This document shows, piece by piece, positions 7,809 to 16,722 of a stretch of 64,000 bases of DNA; the first letter of the stretch is position 1, and every line of letters begins with the position of its first letter. The position numbers were made by a program, and so were the translations under genes. The notes beneath the pieces are model-generated. The model was given only the letters and a program-made list of their open reading frames with translations. It did not search any database and was not told where the DNA came from. This DNA is from Ancylomarina euxina (GTDB lineage: Bacteria > Bacteroidota > Bacteroidia > Bacteroidales > Marinifilaceae), in contig NZ_QQWG01000010.1 in NCBI RefSeq assembly GCF_003863355.1, forward strand, positions 62,001 to 126,000, in the 5' to 3' direction.

Positions 7809-10800
7809 ATGATTAAGAATAGAAAATTATTAGTTAGAGATCTTACCTTAAGAGATGGACAACAATCGCTTTTTGCGACTAGAATGCCTCAGTCAGAAAT
7901 TGAGAAGGTTCTTCCTCTATACAAAAAAGCGGGTTTTTATGCTTTGGAAGTATGGGGTGGTGCAGTACCTGACTCGGTGATGCGTTATTTGAATGAGGAT
8001 CCATGGTATCGTCTTGAATCAATCAAAAAAGAGATTGGTGATGTTTCTAAACTAACCGCATTATCACGTGGTCGTAATCTTTTCGGATATAGCCCTTACC
8101 CCGAATCTGTCATTGAGAAGTTTAATACTCAATCAGTAAAATCGGGACTTGGTATCATGCGTATTTTCGATTGCTTGAATGATATCGAGAACATGAAATC
8201 AACGATTAAGTATGTAAAAGCGGCTGGCGGTATTGCCGACTGTGCTGTTTGTTATACAGTTGATTCAAAATTCCCTGAGAAACAAGAAGATCGTGATAGA
8301 ATGACGATTAAGAATCTTCCTAATCAGATTTTCGACCTTGAATACTTTGTTGACTTAGCAAAGAAGTTAGAGGCAATGGGTGCTGATATGATTTCTTTAA
8401 AAGATATGGCTGGTTTAGCTTCACCTTCGCGTGCAGGACAAATTATCCGTCGTTTCAAAGAGGAGTTAAGTGTGCCAGTTGACTTTCACTCTCATTCTAC
8501 TCCTGGTTATGGTTTAGCTTCAGCCTTAACTGCTATTATAAATGGTGTTGATATTATTGATACAAACATCATGAATTTTGCAGGTGGATCAGCAGCACCA
8601 GCTTACGAGTTAATCTATCTATTCTGCCAGAAGTTAGGCATTGAATTGGATGGTGATGCTAAAACTGTAGTTGAGATTAATAAAATTCTAAAAGAAATTC
8701 GGCTGGGTGCTTTAGCTGAAGTTGATAGTTACAAGCAATTCCCTATCGAATTCGATATAACTAAAGATAAGTTGCCAGCTGAAATTGACAAGTTATTTGT
8801 TGATGCAATTGAGTATGCTAAAGCTGATAAAGAAGACGAGCTTTTAGTAGCTTGTCATGCTATCGAAAAATATTTTAATTTCCCGGCTCCTAACGAAATG
8901 GTTAAGAAAGCCGAGATACCTGGCGGTATGTACACAAACATGCTAAACCAGTTGAAGTCTTTAGGTTTGGAAACCCTACTCGAGAGAGTGTTGGAAGTTG
9001 TACCAGTGGTGCGCCTGGATGCAGGTTGTCCGCCATTGGTAACTCCTTCTTCCCAAATTATTGGGGTACAGGCCGTAAATTGTGTGATCGATGAGAATTC
9101 GGGTCGCCCATTCTACACCAATGTAAATAATCAGTTTTTTAATCTTGTAAAAGGAGAGTACGGGACAACGCCTATTGAAATTGCACCAGAATTCCGCAAA
9201 AGAATTACAGGAAAAGCTGAGGAAGCGGCTTATGATATGGATAAATATCAAGCTCCTGAAAACCCAATATTGTCTAAGTTTGGTGATGTGAAATTGGCTA
9301 TCGACGATAAGGAATTCATGTTGCTTGAATTATTTCCTCTGGTAGCTAAAGGTTATTTGGAAGGCAAGCGTAAAGTTGAATTCGAAGCTAAGCGCGAAGC
9401 AAACAAAAAAGCCATTGCCGCTGATAGATCAAAAATCAAGCGTACAGCTCAGCTTAAGATTCGAGATTTAACCTTACGAGATGGTCAGCAGTCTTTATTT
9501 GCGACTCGAGTACCTCAGCACGAAATTGAGAAAGTATTGCCTTTCTATAAGGATGCTAAGTTTTACGCCATGGAAGTTTGGGGTGGTGCCATTCCAGATT
9601 CAGTGATGCGTTACCTTAATGAAGATCCTTGGTACCGATTGGAATCAATTAAAGAAGTTATTGGAGACGTTTCATACTTAACGGCTCTATCTCGTGGTCG
9701 TAACCTATTTGGATACAGTCCATATCCTGAGTCAGTGATTGAAGGTTTCAATAAAAATGCTGTGAAGAGTGGTTTGGGTATCATGCGTATTTTCGACTGT
9801 CTGAATGACGTGAAAAATATGGAAACCACCATTAAATACATTAAGGAAGCAGGCGGTATTGCTGACTGTGCCGTTTGTTACACTGTGGATCCTAAGTTCA
9901 CTCGTAAGCAACGTATACAGGCTGTGTTATCGGGTAAGAAGTTACCTAAGAAAATATTCGATGTCGATTATTTCCTAAACAAAGCTAAGCAAATGGAAGC
10001 CTTGGGTGCTGATATGATTTCTGTAAAGGATATGGCAGGATTGATTCCTCCATCACTTTCAGGACAAATTATTAAGCGTCTTAAGAAAGAGGTTAAAGTA
10101 CCTATCGATTTTCATACACATTGTACACCAGGTTACGGTTTAGGTGCTGTCTTGATGGCTATTATAAATGGCGTTGATATTGTAGATACTAATATCCTAA
10201 ACTTTGCTGGTGGACCAGCTGCTCCAGCATTCGAAATTATTCAGATTTTTGCAGATAAGCTTGGTTTGGATACTGGTGTTGATTTAGATGCTGTGGTGAA
10301 AATCAATGCTGAATTGAAAGGTATTCGTGAGAGAATCGCAGAATTTGATTCATACAAAATGTTCCCTCGTGAGTTTGATATTACAGCTGATTATTTACCA
10401 GCTGATATTGATGCTCTTTTTGATAAAGCAATTGTATTGGCTAAGGCTGATAAGGAAGCTGAGTTGTTAGAGGTATGTAATGCAATTGATGTATGGTTCA
10501 ATTTCCCTGCTCCAAATGAGGAGGTAAAAGCTGCTGAGATCCCAGGTGGTATGTATACCAATATGTTGGCTCAGTTGAAAGGTTTAGGCCTTGAAGATTT
10601 ATTGCCAACTGTACTTAAGAAAGTACCTGAAGTTCGTGTCGCTGCTGGTTGTCCTCCATTGGTAACACCATCATCACAAATTATTGGTGTTCAGGCTGTG
10701 AATTACGTTTTAGATGTGAATAGCGGAAAAGCACCATATACCAATGTGAACAATCAGTTCTACAACCTTGTAAAAGGGGAATATGGTGAAACACCAATTG

Positions 10801-11252
10801 ATATCGATCCTGATTATCGTCAGAAGATTTGTGGACAGCGTGAAGCAACGGCTTACGATGTCAGCAAGTATAAAGCTCCTGAAAATCTAACACTAGAAGA
10901 GTTTGGTGGCGTTAAGCTGGCTCAGAATGAGAAAGAGATGTTGTTGTTGGAATTATTCCCAACGGTAGCCCTTCCTTATCTTAAGAATTTAAGAGCTGAA
11001 GCTTATTATAACGAGCAAGCTGAGATCGAAGAACAGAAGCAGAGAGAAGCGGCTGAGCGTCGTGCCGCTTTCGATGGTATGACTGCTGAACAAAAGGAAG
11101 AAAAGGTTCTGAAAGCCTTGTATAACTTTGAGTGGTTATCTGCACAAGAAAGCTCAGAAATTAAGCAACCAGAATGGAAAGTATCGAAACTCGACCAAAA
11201 AACCATCGATATGCTTAATCGTGAAAAACCAAAAAGCACATTAGGAGACTAA
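7809..11252 (+). CDS. Tandem-duplicated biotin-dependent carboxyltransferase (OadA/PycB/5S-like), no biotinyl domain
   Basis: A 1147-residue protein made of two full carboxyltransferase modules. The ATG at 7809 is preferred over 7776 because 'MIKNRKLLVRDLTLRDGQQSL' starts at the conserved edge of the domain. Copy 1 spans about residues 8-545 and copy 2 starts near residue 549 with the same 'RDLTLRDGQQSLFATR'. Each has the family's metal and catalytic set: the carbamylated-lysine motif 'KDMAGL' (K198 and K740) and HxH (H227/H229 and H769/H771), plus the conserved C-terminal 'PGGMYTNM' helix. The last ~80 residues are charged and helical. There is no MKM biotin-attachment motif, so the biotinyl carrier must be a separate protein. 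The role is oxaloacetate/pyruvate or methylmalonyl-CoA transcarboxylation by inference. Confidence 0.8.
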   Translation: MIKNRKLLVRDLTLRDGQQSLFATRMPQSEIEKVLPLYKKAGFYALEVWGGAVPDSVMRYLNEDPWYRLESIKKEIGDVSKLTALSRGRNLFGYSPYPESVIEKFNTQSVKSGLGIMRIFDCLNDIENMKSTIKYVKAAGGIADCAVCYTVDSKFPEKQEDRDRMTIKNLPNQIFDLEYFVDLAKKLEAMGADMISLKDMAGLASPSRAGQIIRRFKEELSVPVDFHSHSTPGYGLASALTAIINGVDIIDTNIMNFAGGSAAPAYELIYLFCQKLGIELDGDAKTVVEINKILKEIRLGALAEVDSYKQFPIEFDITKDKLPAEIDKLFVDAIEYAKADKEDELLVACHAIEKYFNFPAPNEMVKKAEIPGGMYTNMLNQLKSLGLETLLERVLEVVPVVRLDAGCPPLVTPSSQIIGVQAVNCVIDENSGRPFYTNVNNQFFNLVKGEYGTTPIEIAPEFRKRITGKAEEAAYDMDKYQAPENPILSKFGDVKLAIDDKEFMLLELFPLVAKGYLEGKRKVEFEAKREANKKAIAADRSKIKRTAQLKIRDLTLRDGQQSLFATRVPQHEIEKVLPFYKDAKFYAMEVWGGAIPDSVMRYLNEDPWYRLESIKEVIGDVSYLTALSRGRNLFGYSPYPESVIEGFNKNAVKSGLGIMRIFDCLNDVKNMETTIKYIKEAGGIADCAVCYTVDPKFTRKQRIQAVLSGKKLPKKIFDVDYFLNKAKQMEALGADMISVKDMAGLIPPSLSGQIIKRLKKEVKVPIDFHTHCTPGYGLGAVLMAIINGVDIVDTNILNFAGGPAAPAFEIIQIFADKLGLDTGVDLDAVVKINAELKGIRERIAEFDSYKMFPREFDITADYLPADIDALFDKAIVLAKADKEAELLEVCNAIDVWFNFPAPNEEVKAAEIPGGMYTNMLAQLKGLGLEDLLPTVLKKVPEVRVAAGCPPLVTPSSQIIGVQAVNYVLDVNSGKAPYTNVNNQFYNLVKGEYGETPIDIDPDYRQKICGQREATAYDVSKYKAPENLTLEEFGGVKLAQNEKEMLLLELFPTVALPYLKNLRAEAYYNEQAEIEEQKQREAAERRAAFDGMTAEQKEEKVLKALYNFEWLSAQESSEIKQPEWKVSKLDQKTIDMLNREKPKSTLGD

Positions 11253-11275
11253 GCCTCCTAATTTGAAAATAATAT

Positions 11276-11307
11276 AAAAGCTCCAGCCAAATAGGTTGGA
11301 GCTTTTT
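11276..11307 (+). terminator. Terminator after tandem carboxyltransferase gene
   Basis: AAAAGCTCCA (11276-11285) pairs with TGGAGCTTTTT (11297-11307), with an inner CC/GG pair; the T tract follows directly. Another inverted repeat, TTAGGAG/CTCCTAA, overlaps the stop codon at 11241-11261. Confidence 0.8.
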
Positions 11308-11342
11308 GTTTATCTTCCAAAGAGTATAAGTGAATTATTGAT

Positions 11343-11921
11343 TTACCAAGTTAAAAAGACGGAAGTCCAAAAAGCTAATGGAACTACTGTGTTCCAAATA
11401 ACATTTTCTCGGTGTCTGGCTCTTTCCAATCGGCGAGATTCAGCTTGATATCTCAAGATATTAATTCTCTCTTGTTCTTTATAGCGTAATAACTCTTTTT
11501 CTTTATTAATACTCTCCAGGTAATATTCAGCTTCAAAATTTTTATCAGGTCTTGCTTTCCTAATACTTAGAAGATCTCTTTCAGCATCATCCAGATAGTT
11601 TAAATGATATAGAGCCATACCTCTTTGTAATTTCACTTCATCTAGGTAGGGTTGCTTTTTTAAGACGTGATCAAAATCACGTAGTGCTAGTTTGTATTTT
11701 TTAAGCTGCATATACGCATAACCTCTGTCTTGAAAGATTCGGGCGTAATAAGGCATAATTTGAATAGCTGTATCCAATTGCGCAACGGCTTCCTGATATT
11801 TACCTTCCAGAATCAGCATTCTGCCCTTGTCGTGATAATCTTTATAACGCTCAACATTTTGTGCTTTTATAGAAGCAAGAGATATTGTCAAGAGAATGAT
11901 TAGGGTGATAAGTTTGTTCAT
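11343..11921 (-). CDS. Exported tetratricopeptide-repeat protein
   Basis: A 192-residue protein with a signal peptide (MNKLITLIILLTISLASIKA), then about three TPR units between residues 26 and 130; 'GKYQEAVAQLDTAI' and 'KKYKLALRDFDHVL' show the alternating Ala/Leu/Tyr spacing. A basic, coiled segment follows (residues 135-170, rich in Glu/Arg), and the protein ends in a hydrophobic 'VVPLAFWTSVFLTW' helix that may anchor it in a membrane. TPRs mediate protein-protein contacts, and no partner can be named. It lies 121 bases from the msrA stop side but has no obvious functional link to it. Confidence 0.75.
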   Translation of the reverse strand: MNKLITLIILLTISLASIKAQNVERYKDYHDKGRMLILEGKYQEAVAQLDTAIQIMPYYARIFQDRGYAYMQLKKYKLALRDFDHVLKKQPYLDEVKLQRGMALYHLNYLDDAERDLLSIRKARPDKNFEAEYYLESINKEKELLRYKEQERINILRYQAESRRLERARHRENVIWNTVVPLAFWTSVFLTW

Positions 11922-12004
11922 GATGTTCTGTTTAGATCGTTTTGCTAATTAATTTGTCCGTACAGATTTTAGCAAGTATTGTGCCATTGTCTATTCATAA
12001 GATA

Positions 12005-12064
12005 CACTTTATTTCATTAATCATCACGTCATCATATCTCCACATTAACACATCCTCTCATCAC
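12005..12064. repeat. GATG/GTGG-rich low-complexity repeat, copy 2
   Basis: On the minus strand it contains 'GATGAGAGGATGTGT' and 'AGATATGATGACGTGATG', closely matching the stretch at 5925-6002 in opposite orientation. It overlaps the msrA stop codon by a few bases. Confidence 0.4.
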
Positions 12065-12675
12065 TTCTTCAGTTTGTTCTTAAAAGCTTTTCTGAATTTT
12101 TCTTGCTTTGGTTTTATAACGAAGCTACAGTAGGGCTGACTTTTGTTTTGATTGAAATAGTTTTGGTGATAATTTTCAGCAATATAGAATTTCTCCACAG
12201 CAGATATTTCAGTGACGATAGGATCATCCCAGGCACCGGATTTATCAAGCTCCGTCATTAGATTTTCTGCAATTTGTTTTTGCTTTTCGCTGTGATAGAA
12301 AATCACTGAACGGTACTGTGTTCCCACATCAGCTCCTTGTCTGTTCAAAGTCGTTGGATTGTGAACTTGCCAAAAAACTTCAAGCAGATCGGTAAAACTG
12401 ATGACTTTAGGATTAAATGTGATTTGGCAAACTTCGGCATGTCCCGTTTCTCCTGTGCAAATATCCTTGTAAGTAGGGTTAAGCATCTGTCCACCCATAT
12501 AGCCTGATTCAACCTTTTCAACACCTTCTAATTCTTGGAATATAGCTTCTGTACACCAAAAACAGCCTGTTCCTAGTGTCGCGATTTCTCTATTCTCTTT
12601 ATCCATTTGTTTTGTTTGCTTTGCTTGAACAACACTAAATAAGAGTAGTCCAATTATTAATAATTTTAGTTTCAT
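12061..12675 (-). CDS. msrA: Peptide-methionine (S)-S-oxide reductase MsrA, exported
   Basis: A 204-residue protein with the MsrA core. The catalytic motif is 'GTGCFWCTEAIF' with the nucleophile C38, followed by 'GYMGG' and the 'GETGHAEVCQITFNP' segment with the conserved E/H. A signal peptide (residues 1-18) precedes the core, so it probably repairs oxidised methionines in the periplasm. The C-terminal 'NYHQNYFNQNKSQPYCSF' contains a further Cys that could act as resolving residue. It is a single gene; the methionine-R-sulfoxide reductase partner (MsrB) is not fused or adjacent. Length and motif order are normal apart from the leader. Confidence 0.92.
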   Translation of the reverse strand: MKLKLLIIGLLLFSVVQAKQTKQMDKENREIATLGTGCFWCTEAIFQELEGVEKVESGYMGGQMLNPTYKDICTGETGHAEVCQITFNPKVISFTDLLEVFWQVHNPTTLNRQGADVGTQYRSVIFYHSEKQKQIAENLMTELDKSGAWDDPIVTEISAVEKFYIAENYHQNYFNQNKSQPYCSFVIKPKQEKFRKAFKNKLKK

Positions 12676-12904
12676 AACTTCTGTTTTTTAAGTTCATGTT
12701 GTGTTTGATTAATCACGACATGTTCTTATTTGAAATCATTCTAAAGATACGCGATTGAGTAAGAAAATAAAAATAAAGAGATGTTAATATCTGGTTAAAT
12801 TGTGATTGTAAAAGATGGGCTTAAGAATTGCAATAGATCTGAATTTTCTAAATAAATTGTTTCGTTCATATTAATTTGAATAGATATTTTATCTAGTTTT
12901 AAGC

Positions 12905-13480
12905 ATGCTAAAAAAGGAAACTAAAATTGTAGGAATCGTATTGTCTGGCGGAAAAAGTAGTCGAATGGGGCAGGAGAAAGGCTTGGTTAAATATCAGGGT
13001 AAAGCTCTAATCGAATATGCTATTGAAACCCTAAAACCACTTTGTCATGAAATGGTGATTAGTACAGCTAATGACGACTATTCTTACCTCGGTTTACCCA
13101 TGATTGCAGATGAAATACCTGATTGTGGTCCGATTGGTGGTATAAGTACCTGCATGAAAGCAATTGAGGCTGATATATATCTTGTTATTTCTTGCGATGT
13201 ACCACATGTACCGACCCAATTGTTTGTCGATTTATTAGCAGAACTCAATGGTAATGCAATCATACCTATTGATGAAACGGGACGTAAGCAACCTCTGGTT
13301 GCTTGTTACGCTTCATCAGCTTCAGCTTATTTTCATGAGGCTCTCGAGACCGGTCATTTGAAAATGATGAGCCTTCTTTCCAAAATTCACCCCCTCTATA
13401 TTGAGCCCTCAATCGATCTGGATTATTATAAGCAAAATCTATTTTCAAACTTAAACAGTATGGGTGATATATCAGACTAA
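12905..13480 (+). CDS. mobA: Molybdenum cofactor guanylyltransferase
   Basis: A 191-residue nucleotidyltransferase with the MobA P-loop-like signature 'VLSGGKSSRMGQEKGLVKY' at residues 12-30 and the Mg-binding 'ISCDVPHVP' near residue 98. MobA attaches GMP to molybdopterin to make the bis-MGD cofactor used by DMSO-reductase-family enzymes. Its position 372 bases upstream of a Tat-exported molybdopterin oxidoreductase in the same direction fits with dedicated cofactor supply. Whether it shares a promoter with that operon is uncertain because the gap is large. Confidence 0.9.
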   Translation: MLKKETKIVGIVLSGGKSSRMGQEKGLVKYQGKALIEYAIETLKPLCHEMVISTANDDYSYLGLPMIADEIPDCGPIGGISTCMKAIEADIYLVISCDVPHVPTQLFVDLLAELNGNAIIPIDETGRKQPLVACYASSASAYFHEALETGHLKMMSLLSKIHPLYIEPSIDLDYYKQNLFSNLNSMGDISD

Positions 13481-13852
13481 AAAGTATGAATACATTCTAT
13501 TTATTTGAAATCTAAATAGTCTCGTTTGTGCTTAATTTTGAGGTGATTGGTGTGATTTATTCTTTAGAATTGATCTAAAAAGAAACGTGCTATTTTAAAA
13601 CATTTTTTGGATTGGTGTTTTTATATATGTTTACATGCATAAATGTAAGTTTCTAGATGTATTGATGTGTAGAGATCTTAATGTTTATAGCTTGTTTTAT
13701 ATCTGAAAAAGGATTTTTGAAGTGAAAAACACAAAAATATAAAACCTAATTCTATGAAGCGTTCACAAAAAAAAATAGCTCTAACTCATTCTGAAGATGA
13801 CTGTTTTTTTACTGAAAGTAGCATACGACCTAAATATGAAAACTAGTATCAT
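13481..13852. promoter_or_regulatory. Intergenic control region upstream of the sulfur operon
   Basis: This AT-rich gap holds no ORF. A perfect inverted repeat, TTACAT (13631-13636) and ATGTAA (13643-13648), is a candidate regulator site about 205 bases before the first gene. I see no FNR-type TTGAT-N4-ATCAA site and no exact Bacteroidota promoter. Confidence 0.3.
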
Positions 13853-16087
13853 ATGAACAGCAGAAGACAATTTTTAAAAATTAGTTCTTTAAGCGCTGCC
13901 GGATTAATATTTGGAGGAGGCCTTTTGGATGCTTTCGCCAATAATCTGGTTAAAACCAATCCATCCCATTTTAAGGGACCTTTTGACTTTACACGCACTC
14001 CTACTTACTGTGAAGTATGCTTTTGGAAGTGTGCTGGTTGGGTTTATAAAGATGAGAATGGTCGCATAAAGAAAATCATTGGTAACAATGATGACCCTAA
14101 CTGTAATGGGCGTTTTTGTCCTCGTGGTACCGGCGGTGTTGGTATGTATAATGATGAGGATAGACTAAAGACTCCCTTGATTAGAACTGAAGAGAGAGGT
14201 AAGCAAACTTTTCGTGAAGCAACATGGGATGAGGCTTTCGAATATATTGCTCAGAAACTTAAGAAGGTTAAATCAGAACATGGAGCTGAAGCGATCACTT
14301 TGTTTTCGCATGGTTCGGGTGGTAAATATTTTGGGAACTTGCTAAAAGCAATGGGTTCTAATAATATTACAGCGCCTTCCTATGCACAATGTCGTGGTCC
14401 TCGTGAGGTGGCTTTTATTTCTACCTTCGGGCAAGGGATTAACTCTCCTGAGAATACTGATATTCGTGATACTAAATGCTTGGTGTTGATTGGAGCTCAT
14501 ATTGGTGAGAACATGCACAACGGTCAGGTTCAGGAAATGTCCGATGCTATTGATAAAGGGGCTACTATTATTACGGTTGATCCTCGTTTTTCAACAGCCG
14601 CAAGTAAATCTAAATTCTGGTTACCTATTAAGCCAGCTACTGATATGGCTTTGCTTCTTACATGGATGAATGTGATTATCAACGAGAAGCTTTACGATAA
14701 AGAATACGTTGAGCGTCATTGCTATGGTTTCGATCAACTAAAAGAGCATGTTCAACAATATACTCCAGAGTGGGCTTATGGTGTTACAACTCTAAAGCCT
14801 CAACAGATTAGAGAAACGGCACGTGCTATGGCTAATGCAGCTCCTGCTGTTATTGTTCACCCTGGAAGACATGTAACTTGGTATGGTGACGACACTCAGC
14901 GATTGAGAGCGGTTGCGATTCTAAATGCTTTATTGGGCAGTTGGGGACGACGCGGAGGTTATTACAACCCTGACAAAGCTCATGTGCCTCACTATAAGCT
15001 ACCAGATTTTCCAAAGCCTAATAAATCATGGCGTGATGCTCTGGGAGGTAAGTATAATCTTGCTGACCTTGCTTTGGCTTCAGGTCTTTGCGATGCATCA
15101 ATGCCAAGTCATGAATTGGGGCATAAGATTAAAGCCTGGATTGTTAACGGAACGAATTTGATTAATACCCTTCCTAATCAGGCTAAAACCATAGAGGCTA
15201 TTCAGGCACTCGATCTAATTGCTGTGGTTGATACCATGCCAATGGAAATTACGGGTTATGCTGATGTTGTACTGCCTGAGTGTACTTATCTGGAGCGTTA
15301 CGATTCTCTAAGAGTATCGCAGGGACGTGAGCCTAGTGTTGCTTTAAGAATGCCTGCTGTTGAGCCCCAATATAACACGAAGCCAGCTTACTGGATGGCA
15401 AGAGAATTGGCAAAAAAACTAGACTTGTTGGATTATTTCCCATTTGAGACTCTTGAAGAGGAAATTGATTGGGAGTTGCAACAAATTGGCAGCTCATTGG
15501 AAGAGATGCAAAAAATTGGTGTGAAGCGCATGCCACGTGAAGAAGATGATTTGTATTTCACAGAAGGTGAAAATGTAGAATTCGGAACCAATACAGGTAA
15601 AATCGAGCTTTACTCAACCGCCTTAGCCGAAGAGGGATTCGAACCGATGCCTGTATATACACAACACCCGGAACCTCAGGAGGGTTTCTATCGTTTGATT
15701 TACGGTCGTGCACCTATGCATACTTTTAGTCGTACGGCTAATAATCCTAACCTGACTGATTTAATGGATGAGAATACCCTATGGGTTAATCCTAAAGTTG
15801 CTAAGGAGTGGGGCTTGAAGAATGATCAATATGTTTATCTGGAAAATCAAGATGGCATTATTTCCGATTTCTCAATTAAGGTAAGAGTCACCGAGCGTAT
15901 CCGATTCGATTCCGTTTATATGGTTCATGGTTTTGGACATACAGATAAGCGTATGAAGCGTTGTTTCGGAAAAGGTGTTAGTGATACTCAGCTTATCTCC
16001 AATGTCATGACCGACCCAATTATGGGTGGTACTGGAATGAGAGGAAATTTTGTGACATTTAGATTTGATAATAAAAAGGAGGCCTAA
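13853..16087 (+). CDS. Tat-exported molybdopterin oxidoreductase, polysulfide/thiosulfate reductase-type catalytic subunit
   Basis: A 744-residue DMSO-reductase-family enzyme. It starts with a perfect twin-arginine motif 'SRRQFLK' (R4-R5) and hydrophobic leader, so it is folded in the cytoplasm and exported. The N-terminal [4Fe-4S] site uses C53, C56, C60 and C89 ('CP-R-G'). C180 in 'SYAQCRGPRE' is the likely Mo ligand, which is the ligand type of PsrA/PhsA and periplasmic nitrate reductase. The C-terminal MGD-binding domain includes 'LWVNPKVAKEWGL'. The 4Fe-4S and NrfD/PsrC subunits directly downstream form the standard three-subunit complex, and the YeeE and rhodanese genes point to a sulfur substrate (polysulfide, thiosulfate or tetrathionate). 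The exact substrate is not proven. Confidence 0.85.
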   Translation: MNSRRQFLKISSLSAAGLIFGGGLLDAFANNLVKTNPSHFKGPFDFTRTPTYCEVCFWKCAGWVYKDENGRIKKIIGNNDDPNCNGRFCPRGTGGVGMYNDEDRLKTPLIRTEERGKQTFREATWDEAFEYIAQKLKKVKSEHGAEAITLFSHGSGGKYFGNLLKAMGSNNITAPSYAQCRGPREVAFISTFGQGINSPENTDIRDTKCLVLIGAHIGENMHNGQVQEMSDAIDKGATIITVDPRFSTAASKSKFWLPIKPATDMALLLTWMNVIINEKLYDKEYVERHCYGFDQLKEHVQQYTPEWAYGVTTLKPQQIRETARAMANAAPAVIVHPGRHVTWYGDDTQRLRAVAILNALLGSWGRRGGYYNPDKAHVPHYKLPDFPKPNKSWRDALGGKYNLADLALASGLCDASMPSHELGHKIKAWIVNGTNLINTLPNQAKTIEAIQALDLIAVVDTMPMEITGYADVVLPECTYLERYDSLRVSQGREPSVALRMPAVEPQYNTKPAYWMARELAKKLDLLDYFPFETLEEEIDWELQQIGSSLEEMQKIGVKRMPREEDDLYFTEGENVEFGTNTGKIELYSTALAEEGFEPMPVYTQHPEPQEGFYRLIYGRAPMHTFSRTANNPNLTDLMDENTLWVNPKVAKEWGLKNDQYVYLENQDGIISDFSIKVRVTERIRFDSVYMVHGFGHTDKRMKRCFGKGVSDTQLISNVMTDPIMGGTGMRGNFVTFRFDNKKEA

Positions 16088-16090
16088 ACT

Positions 16091-16624
16091 ATGAGATATG
16101 CAATGGCTATCGATACCAAAAAGTGTGTAGGCTGCAGCGACTGTGTGGTGGCTTGTCAAACAGAAAATGATGTTCCTATTGGTTACTGCCGCGATTGGGT
16201 CGTAGAAGTAATGGATGGAACCTATCCACAGCTTGAACTGGAAATTCGTTCAGAGCGATGCAACCACTGTGAGAATTCTCCATGTGTACGTTGTTGCCCT
16301 ACAGGTGCCAGTCATTATAATGAAGGTGGTATCGTTTTGGTTGAAAAAAATAAGTGTATAGGTTGTAGTGCTTGTATCACATCTTGTCCTTACGATGCGC
16401 GTTTTGTTCATCCTGAAGGCTATGTCGATAAGTGTACGTTTTGCTTACACCGTGTTAAGAAAGGCATGCAACCTTCTTGTGTTGCGGTTTGTCCAACTAA
16501 GTGTATGTATTTTGGCGATTTGGATGATCCAAGATCTGACGTTTCAATGGTTCTTAAGAAAAGGAAATGGAAGACTTTAATTCCAGAAGCTGGAACAAAA
16601 CCACACCTATATTTTTTAATCTAA
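16091..16624 (+). CDS. Four-cluster ferredoxin electron-transfer subunit (PsrB/PhsB/NrfC-like)
   Basis: A 177-residue protein with 16 cysteines in four [4Fe-4S] motifs: 'CVGCSDCVVAC' (residues 13-23), 'CNHCENSPCVRCCP', 'CIGCSACITSCP', and 'CTFC' paired with a distal 'CVAVCP'. This is the normal layout of the B subunit of polysulfide, thiosulfate, DMSO and formate enzymes, and it passes electrons between the membrane subunit and the Mo subunit. It lacks its own signal and would be co-exported with the catalytic subunit. The start is 3 bases after the catalytic subunit's stop, so the two are translationally close. Confidence 0.9.
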   Translation: MRYAMAIDTKKCVGCSDCVVACQTENDVPIGYCRDWVVEVMDGTYPQLELEIRSERCNHCENSPCVRCCPTGASHYNEGGIVLVEKNKCIGCSACITSCPYDARFVHPEGYVDKCTFCLHRVKKGMQPSCVAVCPTKCMYFGDLDDPRSDVSMVLKKRKWKTLIPEAGTKPHLYFLI

Positions 16625-16722
16625 TTATAGATAATGAGATAATAGACTTGAGATATGAGTGAATTTTAATCTTATATTTTTTTCAAATCTAGAAACTCAA
16701 ATCTTAAATCTAATTTTAAGTT

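Noticed and set aside
7809-11252. Tandem carboxyltransferase as an assembly duplication
   Set aside because: The halves differ at many codons and residues, so this is an old duplication and not a recent sequence artefact.
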